64,000 bases of DNA from Sclerotinia nivalis (lineage: Eukaryota; Ascomycota; Leotiomycetes; Helotiales; Sclerotiniaceae). The position numbers were made by a program, and so were the translations under genes. The DNA lies in assembly GCA_029531795.1 (NCBI GenBank), contig JAPEIS010000001.1:3348001-3412000 (forward strand), in the 5' to 3' direction. The number at the start of each line of letters is the position of its first letter. Within the stretch, counting starts at the first letter, position 1. The notes below the pieces were generated by a model. That model had not been told where the DNA came from and searched no databases. It was given only the letters and a program-made list of their open reading frames with translations. Below, piece by piece: positions 34,380 through 47,339 of this stretch.

Positions 34380-36100
34380 ATTTTAAAAAAAGCTTTCACA
34401 ACAATACCGGTTTTGGTATACTTCGACTACAAACGGAAAACTATTTTGGAAATCGATGTTTCTGATTGAATCTCAAAAGGAGTTCTTTCGCAATATAATA
34501 ATGATAACGTTTTGCATCCAATCGTTTACTTTTTATCTAAATACACAACAGCAAAATACAATTATAAGATCTACGATAAAGAATTACTCGCTATTATCAA
34601 AACAATAAAAGAATAGCATTCGAAGCTCCAGAATTCATAAAAAGAGTTCGAGATTCTCACTAATCACAAAAACCTCGAATATTTTATAACCACAAAAACT
34701 TTTAATCAACAATAAATACAATAGTCCGAATTTCTATCTCAATATAATTTCTGTATAATCTATCAACCAAGAAACAAAACTATTCGACCAAACACACTAA
34801 ATAGAAAACACAAAGATCGACTATATCGCTTTAATCCAAACGATAAACATCTAAAAAATCAAAAACACATTATCCTCCTCTAGAACTGTTTTAACATTGA
34901 CCTTTATAAAGATTTGATTGAACATATCAATTTGACACTAATGAAAACAATAGTACCACTTCACGATCAACCAATTGATACCCTAATCGATACAGTGTAT
35001 ACTAGATCCGATATCGCAGATCAATTCATCTCTACTCTTAATAATCCATCGATAACTAAATAGCCAAAAAAACATCATAAAACTCTTCGAATCGCTATAC
35101 AGAATTGTTCGATCCAAAATAATAGAATTTACTATCAGGATAAACTTTGGATTCCACCAAACAATAAACTCAAACTCCAAATTATCTATCGAACTCATTC
35201 TTCTAATCCTACCGGACATCCTAATCAAACTAAAACAATCAATCTTGTCTTTTATACATATTGATAATCTAATATACATTTAGAAATCACATTCTATATA
35301 AAGGCCTACGAACTTTATACTCACATCAAATCGTCTAAATCAACATCTCTCGGATTTTTGAAACTACTATCTATCCCTTTTCGTATATAATCTAATATCT
35401 CAATCAACTATATTACACCACTCCCAAACTACACTCATCATAATTCTACCTATAAATATATCTTGATAATAATCTACAAACTAACCAAAATAAAACATTT
35501 CATCAATATATATATACTAACAATAAAGAAACTAATCGATACCTTCATCAATTATATTTATACACTTTATAAACTTCCGGATAATATCATTTCTAATCAG
35601 GGAATACAATTTGTATCAGGATTCTGATCATAACTCTCGAAGCGATTAAGAGTTACTTTAAAGCACTCTTCAATTTTTCATTCTCAAACAGATGATCAGA
35701 TTGAATATATTAATTCGATTCTGGAATAATATTTACAAACTTTTGTTAACTATCATCAAAACGATTAATTGGATTGATTATCCTTAACTGAATTTGTATT
35801 CAATAATATAGTTTCTGAGATAACTAATTGTTTATCCTTCTTCGTCAATTATAGCTTTAATCCGCACCTAAACATTGAATCTAATAAACCTTATTCGCCG
35901 GATATAACTCTAATACAAAAACGGGAATTCTTTAAAGGTAATCGGATTACGGATCGTATAGAATATATCTTGAAGCAACTTTGTACTTTTGTACAACAAA
36001 CAATTACTATTTATAAGAATTATACTAACCGTTATCGCTCAGATTCATTTCGCTACATAATTGATCAGAAAATCTACATCAATACTAAGAATATAAAGAT
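34380..36100 (+). pseudogene. A RNase H and integrase
   Basis: RNase H near 34400-34620 (VYFDYKRKTILEIDVSD; first catalytic Asp retained). Zinc domain near 35110-35330 (HSSNPTGHPNQTKTI). Core near 35390-35740 (SNQGIQFVSGF: Asp to Asn; QTDDQIEYINSILE keeps Glu). Post-core segment near 35770-35830. Dense stops. Confidence 0.83.
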
Positions 36101-36179
36101 CTCGCATAAAACAAAAAAGCTAAATAATAAATAAATCGGTCTTTACAAGATTATCAAAATTTATCCTTATACTTATTTT

Positions 36180-36730
36180 ATTCAATTGTCTAAGAATATT
36201 AAAATCTTCTCTGTTTTCCATTATTCTCTTTTACTTCCAGTCTATACTAATCCTTACTTCCCAGTTCAAACAACGATTAACGAATCAGAATCTCTAACTA
36301 TATGAAATAGAGTTTTGAAGCGGAACAACAATAAGAATAAATCTATTCAAAAATGAATATTTAAAGAAATTCTAGATAATCACAATAAGGATGATCATCA
36401 TTATTTGATCAAATAGAAACACTACACACCAACTTGACAATCGACTAATAACTTAAAGAATAACGAAAAGGTTTTTATCGAATATCATTGCCTTCACCCA
36501 AAGAAGCCAAAACCACCAGCTTGAATCCTAAAGCATCTCGATACTGCTATATTTCAACCAGAACCATAGAATATGCAACCGAAATCACACAATACAATTA
36601 CTACACTCACTCTACAAAGATCTACTCGCATCAAGATTATTCGTTTCGTTTAAAGGTATATTACAGAATATAGCATTTAGAAATATAACATTTGGGATAT
36701 TGTATATTAAGGAATATAATACTATTAAAA
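36180..36730 (+). pseudogene. A integrase C-terminus and chromodomain
   Basis: NIKIFSVFHYSLLLPVYTNPY at about 36200-36260; a degraded chromodomain near 36345-36500 (FKEILDNHNKDDHHYLIK, stop, RHYTPT, NLKNNEKVFIEYHCLHPKKP). Tail and purine-rich tract before the LTR. Confidence 0.78.
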
Positions 36731-36852
36731 AATATCGTACGTTTTTGTTCGAAAACCTAATTAAGGGAAGAAACCTATATTTTTTTTTCTTTACTTTTCT
36801 TTATTTTTTAACACCCATTTGAAATCAAATGGATTTCTTGAAAAGAAAATAC

Positions 36853-37015
36853 TATTACAGATTCATCACCCTTCACCTACACATGATCATATATACCTTA
36901 AGCATACATATATACACTCACTTCTATATAGTCAGATCACCTCCTTGACCTTCTTCCCCTCCTCATAGTACAACTATAGATCAACCCTACATATACCTTT
37001 TCCCTCACCGTAATA
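36853..37015 (+). repeat. A 3' LTR, 163 bp
   Basis: TATTACAGATTCATCACCC to CACCGTAATA; followed by AGACT, the target-site copy. Confidence 0.93.
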
Positions 37016-37020
37016 AGACT

Positions 37021-38065
37021 AATATATTTTGAGTAGATAATAATATCAAAGCAAATACAATATATATACTCGATATATATACGAAAGATTATTTATAATA
37101 TGAAATTGATATATTCAATTTAATTACTAGTTTGAATTATTCTATGATTAATAATTGCTATAAATTAGTTTTAGATTCGATTCTATTATTAAGTTTAGTA
37201 ATAAGATTAATAGATTTTGGTATATAAGTATTCTGATTCGAAATATTATTAATATAGGAGTGCAATATTGATTGATTAGATCGGTTTCTTGAAGGATAGA
37301 GATTTTGATTTTTGTATAGATCTTTACTTTTTGAAATAAAAGAAGAATTATCGAAAGGATTTAGATTATTAGATTGAATAATCGATTGTTTTTTCCTTTG
37401 GTTTTATAATCTTTTAGTTTGTTTAAATAAAGCTTTCTTATATTTATTGAAGAGTATAAAAGGAATTCTAGATATTATTATTGATTAGGATATTTATATA
37501 AATATTATTTAAAATTCGGAAAAAGATTATATTATTATAGAGTTTATTATTATTTAAGTTTTCAATTGATAATTCTATTTTTTTTAATTTCGTAAAAATT
37601 GTTATAAATTCAAAATTATTGAATATAGATCTTACAATAATGATAAAGAATTAGAAGAATTGATAGAAATATTTAGAATTTCGATTATATATATTAATAT
37701 TTTCTTTTTATCAAATTTCTTTTTTATTAATAGTAATACTATTAAATTCTATATCTATATTCTTTTCGAAAACTAGTTGAAATGTTTGAGAGAATAGAAG
37801 AGACTTTTCAGAATAGGTTTTTGAAGATTATTTGAATTGTATAGGAAATGATATTCGATATATAATGAAAATATTGATAGATTTTCAAAAGGGAGTTTAT
37901 CTTTATCGATTAGATCGGAATAGATCTTTTTTGTATAAGCAAAATTTTTATAGAGTTTATTTAGAAAGGGATTATTGAATGAAGTATTATTTGAAAGATC
38001 ATTAGATAACTAGATATTTATAAATGAATTATAAATAATATAATATATAAGAATTGTATAAGAAC
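37021..38065. other. Unidentified AT-rich old repeat
   Basis: About 1 kb, very AT-rich. The minus strand has an open stretch (about 37770-37980; NNPFLNKLYKNFAYTKK) without a match I can name. It is probably a strongly mutated transposon fragment into which A and I were placed. No LTR or TIR recognised. Confidence 0.35.
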
Positions 38066-40110
38066 TATGACGGGCTCACTATCTGTACTACAGATTACAG
38101 TTCATAACTGTATTATTATAGATTACAGATTTACTAACATTATTCTATAATATTTTAGATATTCTTTCTTCTTTATATAATCAATATTCTTTCTAATATT
38201 ATCTTTTTTCTTTATAGAATATCATCGTATTACTTAAAGTCTTTTTTACATTATAATAGTATATTCTATTTTTCAAAAAGACTCTACTATTAAATCAAAG
38301 AATAATCCAGGTTTGTTTCAAAAAAGAAAAACCTTAATTCAATTTCAGAAGATCAAAATTGAACAATCAAATCGGAATCTAAATGCTACAATATTAGAAA
38401 TTTCGATACTAAAGAAGAAATCAGAAATCACGATATCAAGAATTATATTCGATTTTTTAATTCCGTTTTAAAAAATATATCTTATTATATTAAACGAAAA
38501 CAAATCAATTATGATTTCAAAAGCTATCCGAAATTATATTCAAGATACTTTTCAGAACTGGTAATAATTTGTATATGAACTTTCCATTGTAGAAGATACA
38601 AAACTCGTTGATTCAATTTCGATTTTCGAGATATTTAAAGCTAATAAAGATTAGAATCCCAATATAGTAATATATATATAATATTTATTCGAATTTATAA
38701 ATAATACTTTTAATCAACTTGAAGTAGAAAATTATCGAAAAGATATTTATAATCTTTAAGAAAACCTACAAACAAATAATACAATTAATATACGATTATT
38801 TATTCAAAATTCGGATTATCAAGAATAATTAGTTAATATAATTAATAATCCAAATCTTTCTTTACAAATTCAATCTTCTTATCAATCTCAACAAATTACA
38901 AAGAATTCTGAACTATTCAAAAATGATAAAACAAATACTTTAATTCGATAAAACAAATATCAAAAATGGAAATTAAATTTACAGATTTGTTGAAAAAATA
39001 ATATTCAAGTTTTCAATACAAAACAAAAGAAATTAATATATATAATCTCTTTATTGGATAATACAACAAAATAAGAAAAACGAAAGAATATAGAAAAATT
39101 TTTATAAGATACTTCAGAATTTATTGCAACAGATATTTTTTTGAAAAAACTTGATAACTTTTATATATCAATCGATATCGAACGAGAAACAATAATCAAA
39201 TTCGATAAACTTGAAATATATAACAAAAATTCTTTCTTTTCTTTTTATATATAACTAAAGTATTTAAATGTTCTTAGTAATAAAACTTTTAGAAAAATAG
39301 TTTTAATAATGAAACAGAAAGTTACAAATGAATTAAAAGCATTAATAAAAAATGATTCAAATTTATATAATCTTGTTGATATTAAAGAATGAAAAAGAAA
39401 ATTTCAAATTTGGATTTAGAATTATTAGAATAACGAATATTACAATACAAATTCTTCGAAATCAATTTTGATTAATAATCAACGTCAAATTTTTTCTATA
39501 TTTTATATTCAAAATGATCTAATGGAATTGGATACAATTAAATTTCAAAAATAAATTCAACGAGAATAAGAATGTATTCAAAACTTTTGTCATTTTTGCA
39601 AACAATATAATTATCGAATATATGAATATGAAACAAAGAAACAAAGTAATATATTAAAAAATATAAATAAATATAAAAGCATTCTTTATATCAATATTCT
39701 ATAATAAAATAGATATCAAATTCAAAACCAAGATCAACAAATACAATATCAAAATCAGAATCAACAATACTATTCTAATAATCCAATAAATTATAATAAT
39801 CGATAATAAGATAATTATCAAACTCAATTTTATATTCAACAAAATTATTTTTATTATTTAAACAATTATAATAGTTATCAAAGAAATAATTTTCAGAACA
39901 ATTATCAATAAAATCTTAATACATTCTATAATTTTATTAAAGAAGAATTATTATAATCTCTACAAAATAAAATAATATTATTGTTTTCAACAAAGATAAC
40001 TAAAACAAATTCAAAGAATCTTATTTACTTATATTTAGTATAACTGAAACTATCAATATTATCAATAATATCGAAAATCAATCAGATCTTTCCGATCTAG
40101 ATTATTCCGA
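38066..40110 (+). mobile_element. Ty3/gypsy fragment I (LTR start, gag)
   Basis: A likely LTR begins TATGACGGGCTCAC at 38066. From about 38400 the plus strand shows a gag homologous to that of A-D: FLKKLDNFYISIDIERETI (near 39140-39190), IVLIMKQKVTNELKALIKND, and a knuckle near 39580-39625 reading CHFCKQYNYRIYEY, where His and the last Cys of CX2CX4HX4C read Tyr. Gln/Asn/Tyr-rich tail to about 39,910. No pol follows; sequence identity changes near 40,110. Confidence 0.7.
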
Positions 40111-40139
40111 TACTTTATTTTATAATTATAAAAATGAAA

Positions 40140-40858
40140 AAAGATTATACAATTGCTATACTCAATTCTAAAATATATAATCTATTATTCAAACCTTGTT
40201 GAGTATATTGATAATCTCGATATTACTTTTATATAGAAAACTCTCAAATTATACAATAATAATATTCACCCTTATTTCGTTACTGAAGTTCATTATCAAT
40301 TTCTATTCGAAACCTTCGATCCCAAAACTCAAACTTTTCGAAATTTCGTTGAATATCTTCTTTATTATCAACAACAAATTTCTAATAGTATACAATCAAT
40401 CAATTATAAAAAGATTCATACTCAATTCATAAATAAGATTCCCGAAACAAAAAATTGATAAATAACAAAAATGTTTATTTTTAATATTAATCAGAATCTT
40501 CAATAAACAATAATTGTTACGATCACGCAACAGAGGAACCTAAACGGAAGCGTTCTCATTTCGAATCATCAGCGTAGGAACGTCATCAATCAGTTTGGAA
40601 TGTTTAGTAAACAAGCTTCTTTGTATTGCTTATGAAAGGACAGGAATGATGGCGAACTATAGGCGTTCTGATATCTCTTTATTGATTGAACTTAAAAGTA
40701 ATAGCTTATTCATGATTAGAAAGGGTAATGAAAAGTTTGGCTACGGTTTTACGACTAATTGATTCTTTGCCTATGTGATCTTAACAATAATAATCTTTAA
40801 TATTTATAAGAAATCAATTATTATTATAATAATCTATATTAACAATAACTATTCTAAT
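40140..40858 (+). pseudogene. Ty1/copia-like gag fragment H (left part)
   Basis: The plus strand reads KTLKLYNNNIHPYFVTEVHY, FETFDPKTQTFRNFVEYLLY, IHTQFINKIPETKN, the pattern of copia-type gag polyprotein. It is interrupted by the solo LTR 40515-40786. The frame goes on to INNNYSNI at the G insertion point and continues at 53893 (KGKNQDRKE), so G landed inside this gag. The 5' start and LTR are not identified. Confidence 0.65.
40515..40786 (+). repeat. Solo LTR of the F family
   Basis: 272 bp reading TGTTACGATC...GATCTTAACA, matching the reverse complement of the 285-bp LTRs at 44431 and 51531 but lacking about 13 bases near its start. Perfect target duplication ATAAT at 40510-40514 and 40787-40791. 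It is a product of LTR-LTR recombination; its orientation is opposite to element F. Confidence 0.93.
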
Positions 40859-40863
40859 ATAAA

Positions 40864-41076
40864 TATCACAGAGTCCCTATATAAAGTATACAGAGACCAC
40901 TCGGATTCCGATCTATAGAAGTCGACCCTCGAATAAATATAAACTAGTTTTGATCAGAGCTAATATTATATATAAATGTATTTAAGGAATTGTTTATTTT
41001 GTAGAATCATAATTCTTTGAACTATATTTTATTAATAAAAGTAATATCTGTTATTATATTTGTTACTTTTGTAATA
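40864..41076 (+). repeat. G 5' LTR, 213 bp
   Basis: TATCACAGAGTCC to TTTTGTAATA. Differences from its partner at 53680 are almost all C/T or A/G. Confidence 0.93.
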
Positions 41077-42880
41077 CTATATAGTTTCTATTTATCTATA
41101 CCGATATTTCTATAATATCGTTCTGTTTGTATTTGTCTAATCAATCCAATTCCTCTAAAGAATTCGTTATTGTTATAATCAACGATACTATAATCTGATA
41201 TCATTATTTCACTTTTCTTTACAAATATAGTATAAAAGTAAAGACAAAAGTAATCGATTTACAAATTATAATTCAGAAGTTTATTTTCGATCTATAAATC
41301 AAGAAAACTATATTTATATAATAAAAGAAAAAAAACAATAGATTAATTGTTTATCTGATTCAACTTTAGCCCGTTTTCGTTATCTTGTTTATTTCAATAC
41401 TTATCGATTTGATCGATCCTTCGTTTTTGATACCCATTACGATTCTGATTATTGCTTCTATTTTGTCGAAGTTTCAATTGAATAAGAAAGTATTTAACTC
41501 TATATTATTTGATAAAACGAAAATCGATCTTGATTGATTTGTTGATTAAATATAGAATAAGATATATATCAATTTTGATTGTTTCATTTTTCTGTATTTC
41601 TGTTTGATTTATATAATTGGAAGACTAACTGGATTTACTATTGTGTAAATTCGATTGTATAATATCAAGGGATAATTTGTTAAACTTATCGATTATAAAG
41701 ATTTATTATAAATACTAAAAAGAGTTTATAGAAATTAAAACAAGCAAACTGAAATCTGAAAACTTTTGTTCAATTTGAAATAAAAGAATCAATTGTTTTA
41801 TATCTTCTATACTAAATTCCAGAGATTAGTATTAAAAACTAGAATAACCGATAACAATAATACTTTGATTATTCTATTAGAACAAATTCTATTGAATGAA
41901 CTAAAGAATTAGATTATTATTATTGAATCATTTATAAATAATATCGATATATTCGTTACTTTTGTATAGATATTGAAGAATCATTATCTATATTTGATAA
42001 GATCGATCAATTCCAATTATAATCCAATCGTTTTGCTACTTTGTATTATTGTTCAAAATCTAAATTCTATTAATTGTATCTCTGTTTTGTTTCCGAATAT
42101 TATTATCCGATCTATTATTTCTGTTACGATTATATCTATCGGAGATTCAATGGATTTCAGTTTCTAAAGATATACTAATAAATATAAACGAAGAGAATAT
42201 TTTTATTGTAGATCTATTAATCATTATATAAAAGATTATTTGTTTTCAAATAATCGTTCAATACAAACTAGAGTTAATCTTATCAATTCTGTTTCGTTAT
42301 CCTTTGTTCTGTTTTCCATCTAAATTCAATTGTATATAATATTATTGTATAATCTGTCCCTTTTCAACTCTTCGAATTCGGGAAACGGAATCTGTCTAGT
42401 ATAAATCATTGTCAAACGAAAATCCTGTATATATTACATTTATTTACTATCGTAATTCAAGGTTTATCTTTCGTTAAAGAAACAAACAATCGAATAAATC
42501 TAATAATACTATTTGTTATTGTTCTATCGATACTTGATTGATTTTATTTTATCTATATTATAATAGATAGCAGATACAAAGGATATACCTTCGCAAATCG
42601 AAGTTGAATTGAAGCTATCAAGTTTCTAATATATAAATTACCTGTTCTGTTCGAAGTTATTGAATTCGATAGGAAAATACTACTTGAAAATCGAATGGAT
42701 TGTTATATCCTAATTGATTTGCAAATTAACAATTACTATAAGAAAAGATCGAAAGTTTATATCATTGAATTAATTTATTATTCGATTGTTTTGAAATTAG
42801 TTTAACTAAAGAAGTACAATCTTTATATTGGATTTGTATTTAATATTTTTCATTTCGATAACAAATTCTATCGGAAATCT
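41077..42880 (+). pseudogene. G gag region, degraded
   Basis: Position between LTR and pol says gag and protease. Sequence is so AT-rich that no motif survives with confidence; 41973-42167 is an open 64-codon stretch without recognisable domain. Confidence 0.45.
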
Positions 42881-42886
42881 TGTAAT

Positions 42887-43940
42887 ATGTTTACACAATT
42901 GTTAAATATCCGAATTCTATTCGATATCCTTATCAAAACCTATTTTGTTTATCTATCGTTTTATCCCGAAACATTAAAGAAAAAAAATATTACAAACATT
43001 TCAATCCGAATCTATTCGATATATACTTATCAAAACTATAAGATATTCCAGATTAATATCAGATTAATAAATCGAATCCTGAAAAAAAAAAAGATTTTGC
43101 TTTTAAAGATCTATCTACTGAATTTTGTTTATAAATCGATGTATTTTCTCTATATAATATTGATAAACTATTTCTGTATTGTTCATACAATTATAATATC
43201 CAATTGCAAAATAAAATTAAGTTATCGTTTGAAGTATTATATTTGATATTTCGGGACGAATTGAAAACTTTGTAAGAATAATTAAGGGAAAACCTAACAA
43301 AAGGATTCATTCGATTGAATTTGTTCGCTTTCGCTTTGTCTATTCTATTTGTTAAGAAATTTAATAATAACCTTTGATTCTATATAAATTATTGTATATT
43401 GAATAATCTATTTATAAAAGATCGATATTTGTTACCTTTAATCAAGGAATCCTTGAATAATCTGAAGAAGATGAATTATTTTACGAAAATAGATATTATT
43501 TTAGTTTTCAATAATATCCGAATCAAAAAAGAACAAGAATACTTGATTACATTTCGTATTCGATTCGGCTTATTCGAAACCTTGATTATATTGTTTAAAT
43601 TGATCAAAGCTCTAATAATGTTCTAGCGATTTATCAACGATATTCTAAAAGAATATCTGGATATATTCTGTATTATCTATCTAAATAATATTTTGATCTA
43701 TAACAAAACCTGTTTTAAATATATAAAACATATACAAAAGGTATTGGACATTTTATAGAAAGCTAGATTATATACCAATTTGTCAAAATACGAATTTCTG
43801 AAATCCAAAACGAAATTCCTGGATCTAATTATAAACTAAAAAAGAATCCAAATAGATCCAACCAAAATAAAGACAATAATTGATTGAAAAACATTGAAGA
43901 ATCTAATAAATATATAAATATTTATAAGATTTAGTAACTT
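42887..43940 (+). pseudogene. G reverse transcriptase
   Basis: [40 protein letters not shown] (first Asp kept), [20 protein letters not shown], and CIIYLNNILIYNK, where both Asp residues of YxDD read Asn. KSKTKFLDLIIN and IRFSNFY follow. Upstream 42887-43246 is the pol N-terminal part. Confidence 0.88.
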
Positions 43941-44079
43941 CTATTAATGTTTTATTTGTAACTTCTTCTTGATCATCTGTTCGATAATAAATCTAATTAG
44001 AAAGAATATAGCCTTTCAATAGAATTTCATTTATAAAAAATCGTTTTCGAATTTGAAAGCTATATTTACAATAATATTT

Positions 44080-44430
44080 ATACTTATTTTCTTCGATTGA
44101 AAAAATAATATGATTCTGAAAACAAACGCATCAGATTATATATCTATTAGAATCCTTTCCCAATATAATAATAATAGGATTCTGAAACCTATTATATATT
44201 TTTCAAAGAAATATTCCATTGTCAAATATAATTACAAGATTTATAATAAAAAATTATTAACAATTATTTACTATTTCGAAAAATAATAATCCGAATTAGA
44301 AAACGTTTTTTTCCTGATCAAAATCATTACAGATTACAAAAACCTGGAATATTTTATAATAATGAAATTATTAAACCGCTATTAAATCTATTGATTTGAA
44401 TTTCTATTCTATTTCAATTTCAAGATTATA
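44080..44430 (+). pseudogene. G RNase H (5' part)
   Basis: ILKTNASDYISIRILSQYNN: RNase H first block with ETDASD mutated to KTNASD. Then IYFSKKYSIVKYNYKIYNKK. Cut at 44430 by insertion of F; homology resumes at 51821. Confidence 0.75.
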
Positions 44431-44715
44431 TGTTAAGATCACATAGGCAAAGAATCAATTAGTCGTAAAACCGTAGCCAAACTTTTCATTACCCTTTCTA
44501 ATCATGAATAAGATATTACTTTTAAGTTCAATCAATAAAGAGATATCAGAACGCTTATAATTCGCCACTATTCCTGTCCTTTTATAAGCAATACAAAGAA
44601 GCTTATTTACTAAACATTTCAAACTGATCGATGACGTTTTTACACTGATGATTCGAAATGAGAATACTTCCGTTTAGGTTTCTTGTTTTGACGAAACTGT
44701 TGTGTGATCGTAACA
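44431..44715 (-). repeat. F 3' LTR, 285 bp
   Basis: Plus strand TGTTAAGATCACATAGG...GATCGTAACA. Near-identical to 51531-51815, with C/T and G/A differences. Confidence 0.95.
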
Positions 44716-45021
44716 GAGCCTTCTTTTCAAGGCTTCGCTCCTGAGAAGTCTATTGGTTTTGAAATCGTTTGCTGTTTTTAAATTATTTGCTAGATACAAA
44801 ATGCTGTTGGGCAATAATATGAATGTAGCGTTTGGTCTTTTGTGTAACAAATAAATACAAACAAAACATAAACAATAACAATGTATAGTTCGTTTTACCA
44901 AAGTATTATAAACTTTTCAATTCTTCATTTCAATTTCCTGTAATTCTTTTGTTGATATTGCGATAATACTATCAAATTCCTGAATACCTTCAATATGTCT
45001 CATTAAACCCCCGAATTAGCA

Positions 45022-46451
45022 ATGCGATCTGTTCGCTTACCTTTACAATTCATATAATCAATTTGTCTTCGCTGCGTTAAGCGTATAACCAATTATGATA
45101 ACAGAAAAGTTCTATTAGATAAGAAGGTAATTAGTAAAGAATGTTTCTTTCCCAAAGGAATCGATTTATTATATGCCGAATATACCCGAAAGAAGAAAAC
45201 TTGTGATACACTACTAGAAGTATTTCATTCTGCTATAAATCGAATATTGTAGCTATATCGCGAATAAAAAGCAGCTTCAACAGATTCTCCAGAAGAAGTA
45301 GTAGTTCGAAGAAGTTTAAATAATCGTCAGTTTAATTTTATTCGAAAAGTAGAAGCTTTTTTTTGCAAACAAAAGAAGTATGATTTAAAACGAGAATTTC
45401 GGGATACGAAAAAGGCTGTATTAGTATTGAATATACAGGTAAAGAAAAGGATGAAATTGCTCGAAACTGGTATAGATTTGTTTCAATATTTTGTTGGTAT
45501 ATTTATAATGTTTATAAATACTTTTGATTAATTTTCTATTAGCTAGAACAAAATTCTGTGGATAAATTAGCAAGTGAAGCCAAATTGAAGGATACCTTTA
45601 GTGAGGAGGATAGTTCTGATATTGTCTTTACTCGATTCAAATCGTCGAAATCCTTTTGTGCTTCGGCAAAACGAGCAAGTCGTAAAAGTGTTAAAGGCAA
45701 AAAAAAGGGTATATAAAATATTGGTGATCGTATAGTAAAGGAGGAGTGGATAGTTTTATCTTTTATTTTTAAAACAAAAAAGATTGGAAAAGTTCGCAAA
45801 TTGATTCTTGTAAAGAGAAAGATATCGAAACCTATTGAATTTCTCGATAATGATGATAAGGATATTGAACCAATTGGCAGTGGAAAACCCTCGGTTTCTA
45901 AAAAGTTCAAAAAAAAGAAAACTAAAACTTCTATTGTAATCAATATACTTTCTTCGTCTTCAAAAAGCTTTGGTATATTGAATACTATTCCAGAACTAAA
46001 TATAATATCGTCAGTGAAACGTCAAGAAACATTTATTTCCTTGACGAAATCAAGTATATCAATAATAAACAAAAAAGCAACTAGAAATAAAAATTTATTA
46101 AATTTTTCTAGCCCTGATACTATAAGTAATATCCCAAATAAGTATGATTTATATGAAAAGGCTTTTATTTCTAAACAATGAATATAATGAATCTTTATTG
46201 ATCGATAATTAGTTGTTAATGAATCTATCGGATCAAGACTTCGAACTATAGACAGCTCTTTTTCTAGTATACAGATATCACAGATTACACATTGTAATCC
46301 TGTCGTTAAGGAGTGTATCAGATGTATGTTTCATCAATCGGCTGAACCAGATATTGATGAAAATTCTGATAATATTGGGGAGGATGGTTTATTGAAGATA
46401 GAGGTGAGGAAGCGGAGGAAGCGTGAACACTATATGGCAAAGGAAAATTAA
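45022..46451 (+). pseudogene. Antisense accessory ORF inside element F
   Basis: Plus strand, opposite to pol. One frame runs 45022-45438, crosses a 104-bp intron-like segment (45439-45542, GTAAAG...CTATTAG) and continues in phase to the TAA at 46449-46451: 441 codons. Interrupting stops (45055, 45250, 45265, one near 45717, several at 46179-46208) are all TAA, TAG or TGA explicable from CAA, CAG or CGA by C-to-T. Visible: CLRC near the N-terminus with later Cys (KECFF, KTCDTLL), a charged helical region (EEVVVRRSLNNRQFNFIRKV), a Lys/Ser-rich low-complexity half (KKFKKKKTKT, SSSSKSFG), a C-terminal CIRC and a basic RKRRKRE, nuclear-localisation-like. I do not recognise the family. It ends about 70 bases from the end of pol, tail to tail. 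Confidence 0.65.
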
Positions 46452-46529
46452 TATATTAGAAAGGTTTTCAAAATAATAGGTAAAATGAATAAGCGTTTTT
46501 GCAATATACTTCAATCGTATTACTTCTTA

Positions 46530-47060
46530 GTTCTTTGTCTTCGTTATATAGGTGATGTATTTTCTTTTTCATAGTTTTCCAATTATCTTTTGATATGCGT
46601 TAAATTTCGTGAAGCTTTCTAAGTATCTTCTGTTGATTGATAGCCTTTCCATTGTACTAAATATTATATTCCTCGTCCTTTTTTCCTATATGCTAATATC
46701 TTTTCAACTTTATATTCCATATATTCATCAATTTCTTCAGGAGGCGAAGGATCAACGATATTATTATATTGATGCTATAGTTCTAATAAAGAAATATAAA
46801 AGATGTTGTGTATTTTGTATAATGATGGAAACGTTAATTTATATACTTGTTTATTGCTCATAATATTAGTAATAATAAAGGGGTCTATAAAGCGATCGGA
46901 AAATTTCTTTTTGGATTGTAATTGTTTAATGTTTTTGGTACTGAGTATAACTTTATCACCGATATGAAATCGTTGGGGTAAATCCTTCTTATTATTCTTT
47001 GATCTCCTTTTTGTAGATTTTTCCCAAATCTCTATTAATTTTGACCTTTCTTGATTCAAC
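46530..47060 (-). pseudogene. F integrase C-terminus and chromodomain
   Basis: 46775-47059 reads the integrase C-terminal barrel (FHIGDKVILSTKNIKQLQ; KFSDRFIDPFIITNIM; VYKLTFPSLYKIHNIFYISL). After one stop, about 46550-46710, comes the chromodomain: YMEYKVEKILAYRKKGRGI, stop, YLVQWKGYQSTEDT. Nearly complete. Confidence 0.85.
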
Positions 47061-47339
47061 GATTCAATACATTCTTTTACAGCGAATACCTTCCCTTCAA
47101 TATCGATATCCTTGCCGATGTAATTGAAAGTAAATAGATATCCATATATTGCTTTGAAAAATGCTTCTCCAATTGTACTGTGCTACATTGCATTATATAT
47201 AAATTCTACTAAAGGTAATAGCACAGCCCAATCATCCTGTCTCCAATTTGCATAACAAGTAATATAATGAATTAGATTTTGATTTTGACATTCTATTTGA
47301 TCATCGATTTGTGGATGAAATGCGATAGATAATTTGTAG

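Larger units (their letters stand above)
23329..37015 (+). mobile_element. Ty3/gypsy chromovirus A, split by element B
   Basis: LTRs at 23329-23491 and 36853-37015, both 163 bp. Target duplication AGATT (23324-23328) and AGACT (37016-37020), one C/T difference. Internal sequence runs 23492-26603 (leader, gag, protease, spacer) and resumes at 33416 (RT, RNase H, integrase, chromodomain). The two halves join exactly at the 5-bp TCCCT duplicated around element B. Heavily mutated; all reading frames are interrupted. Confidence 0.93.
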
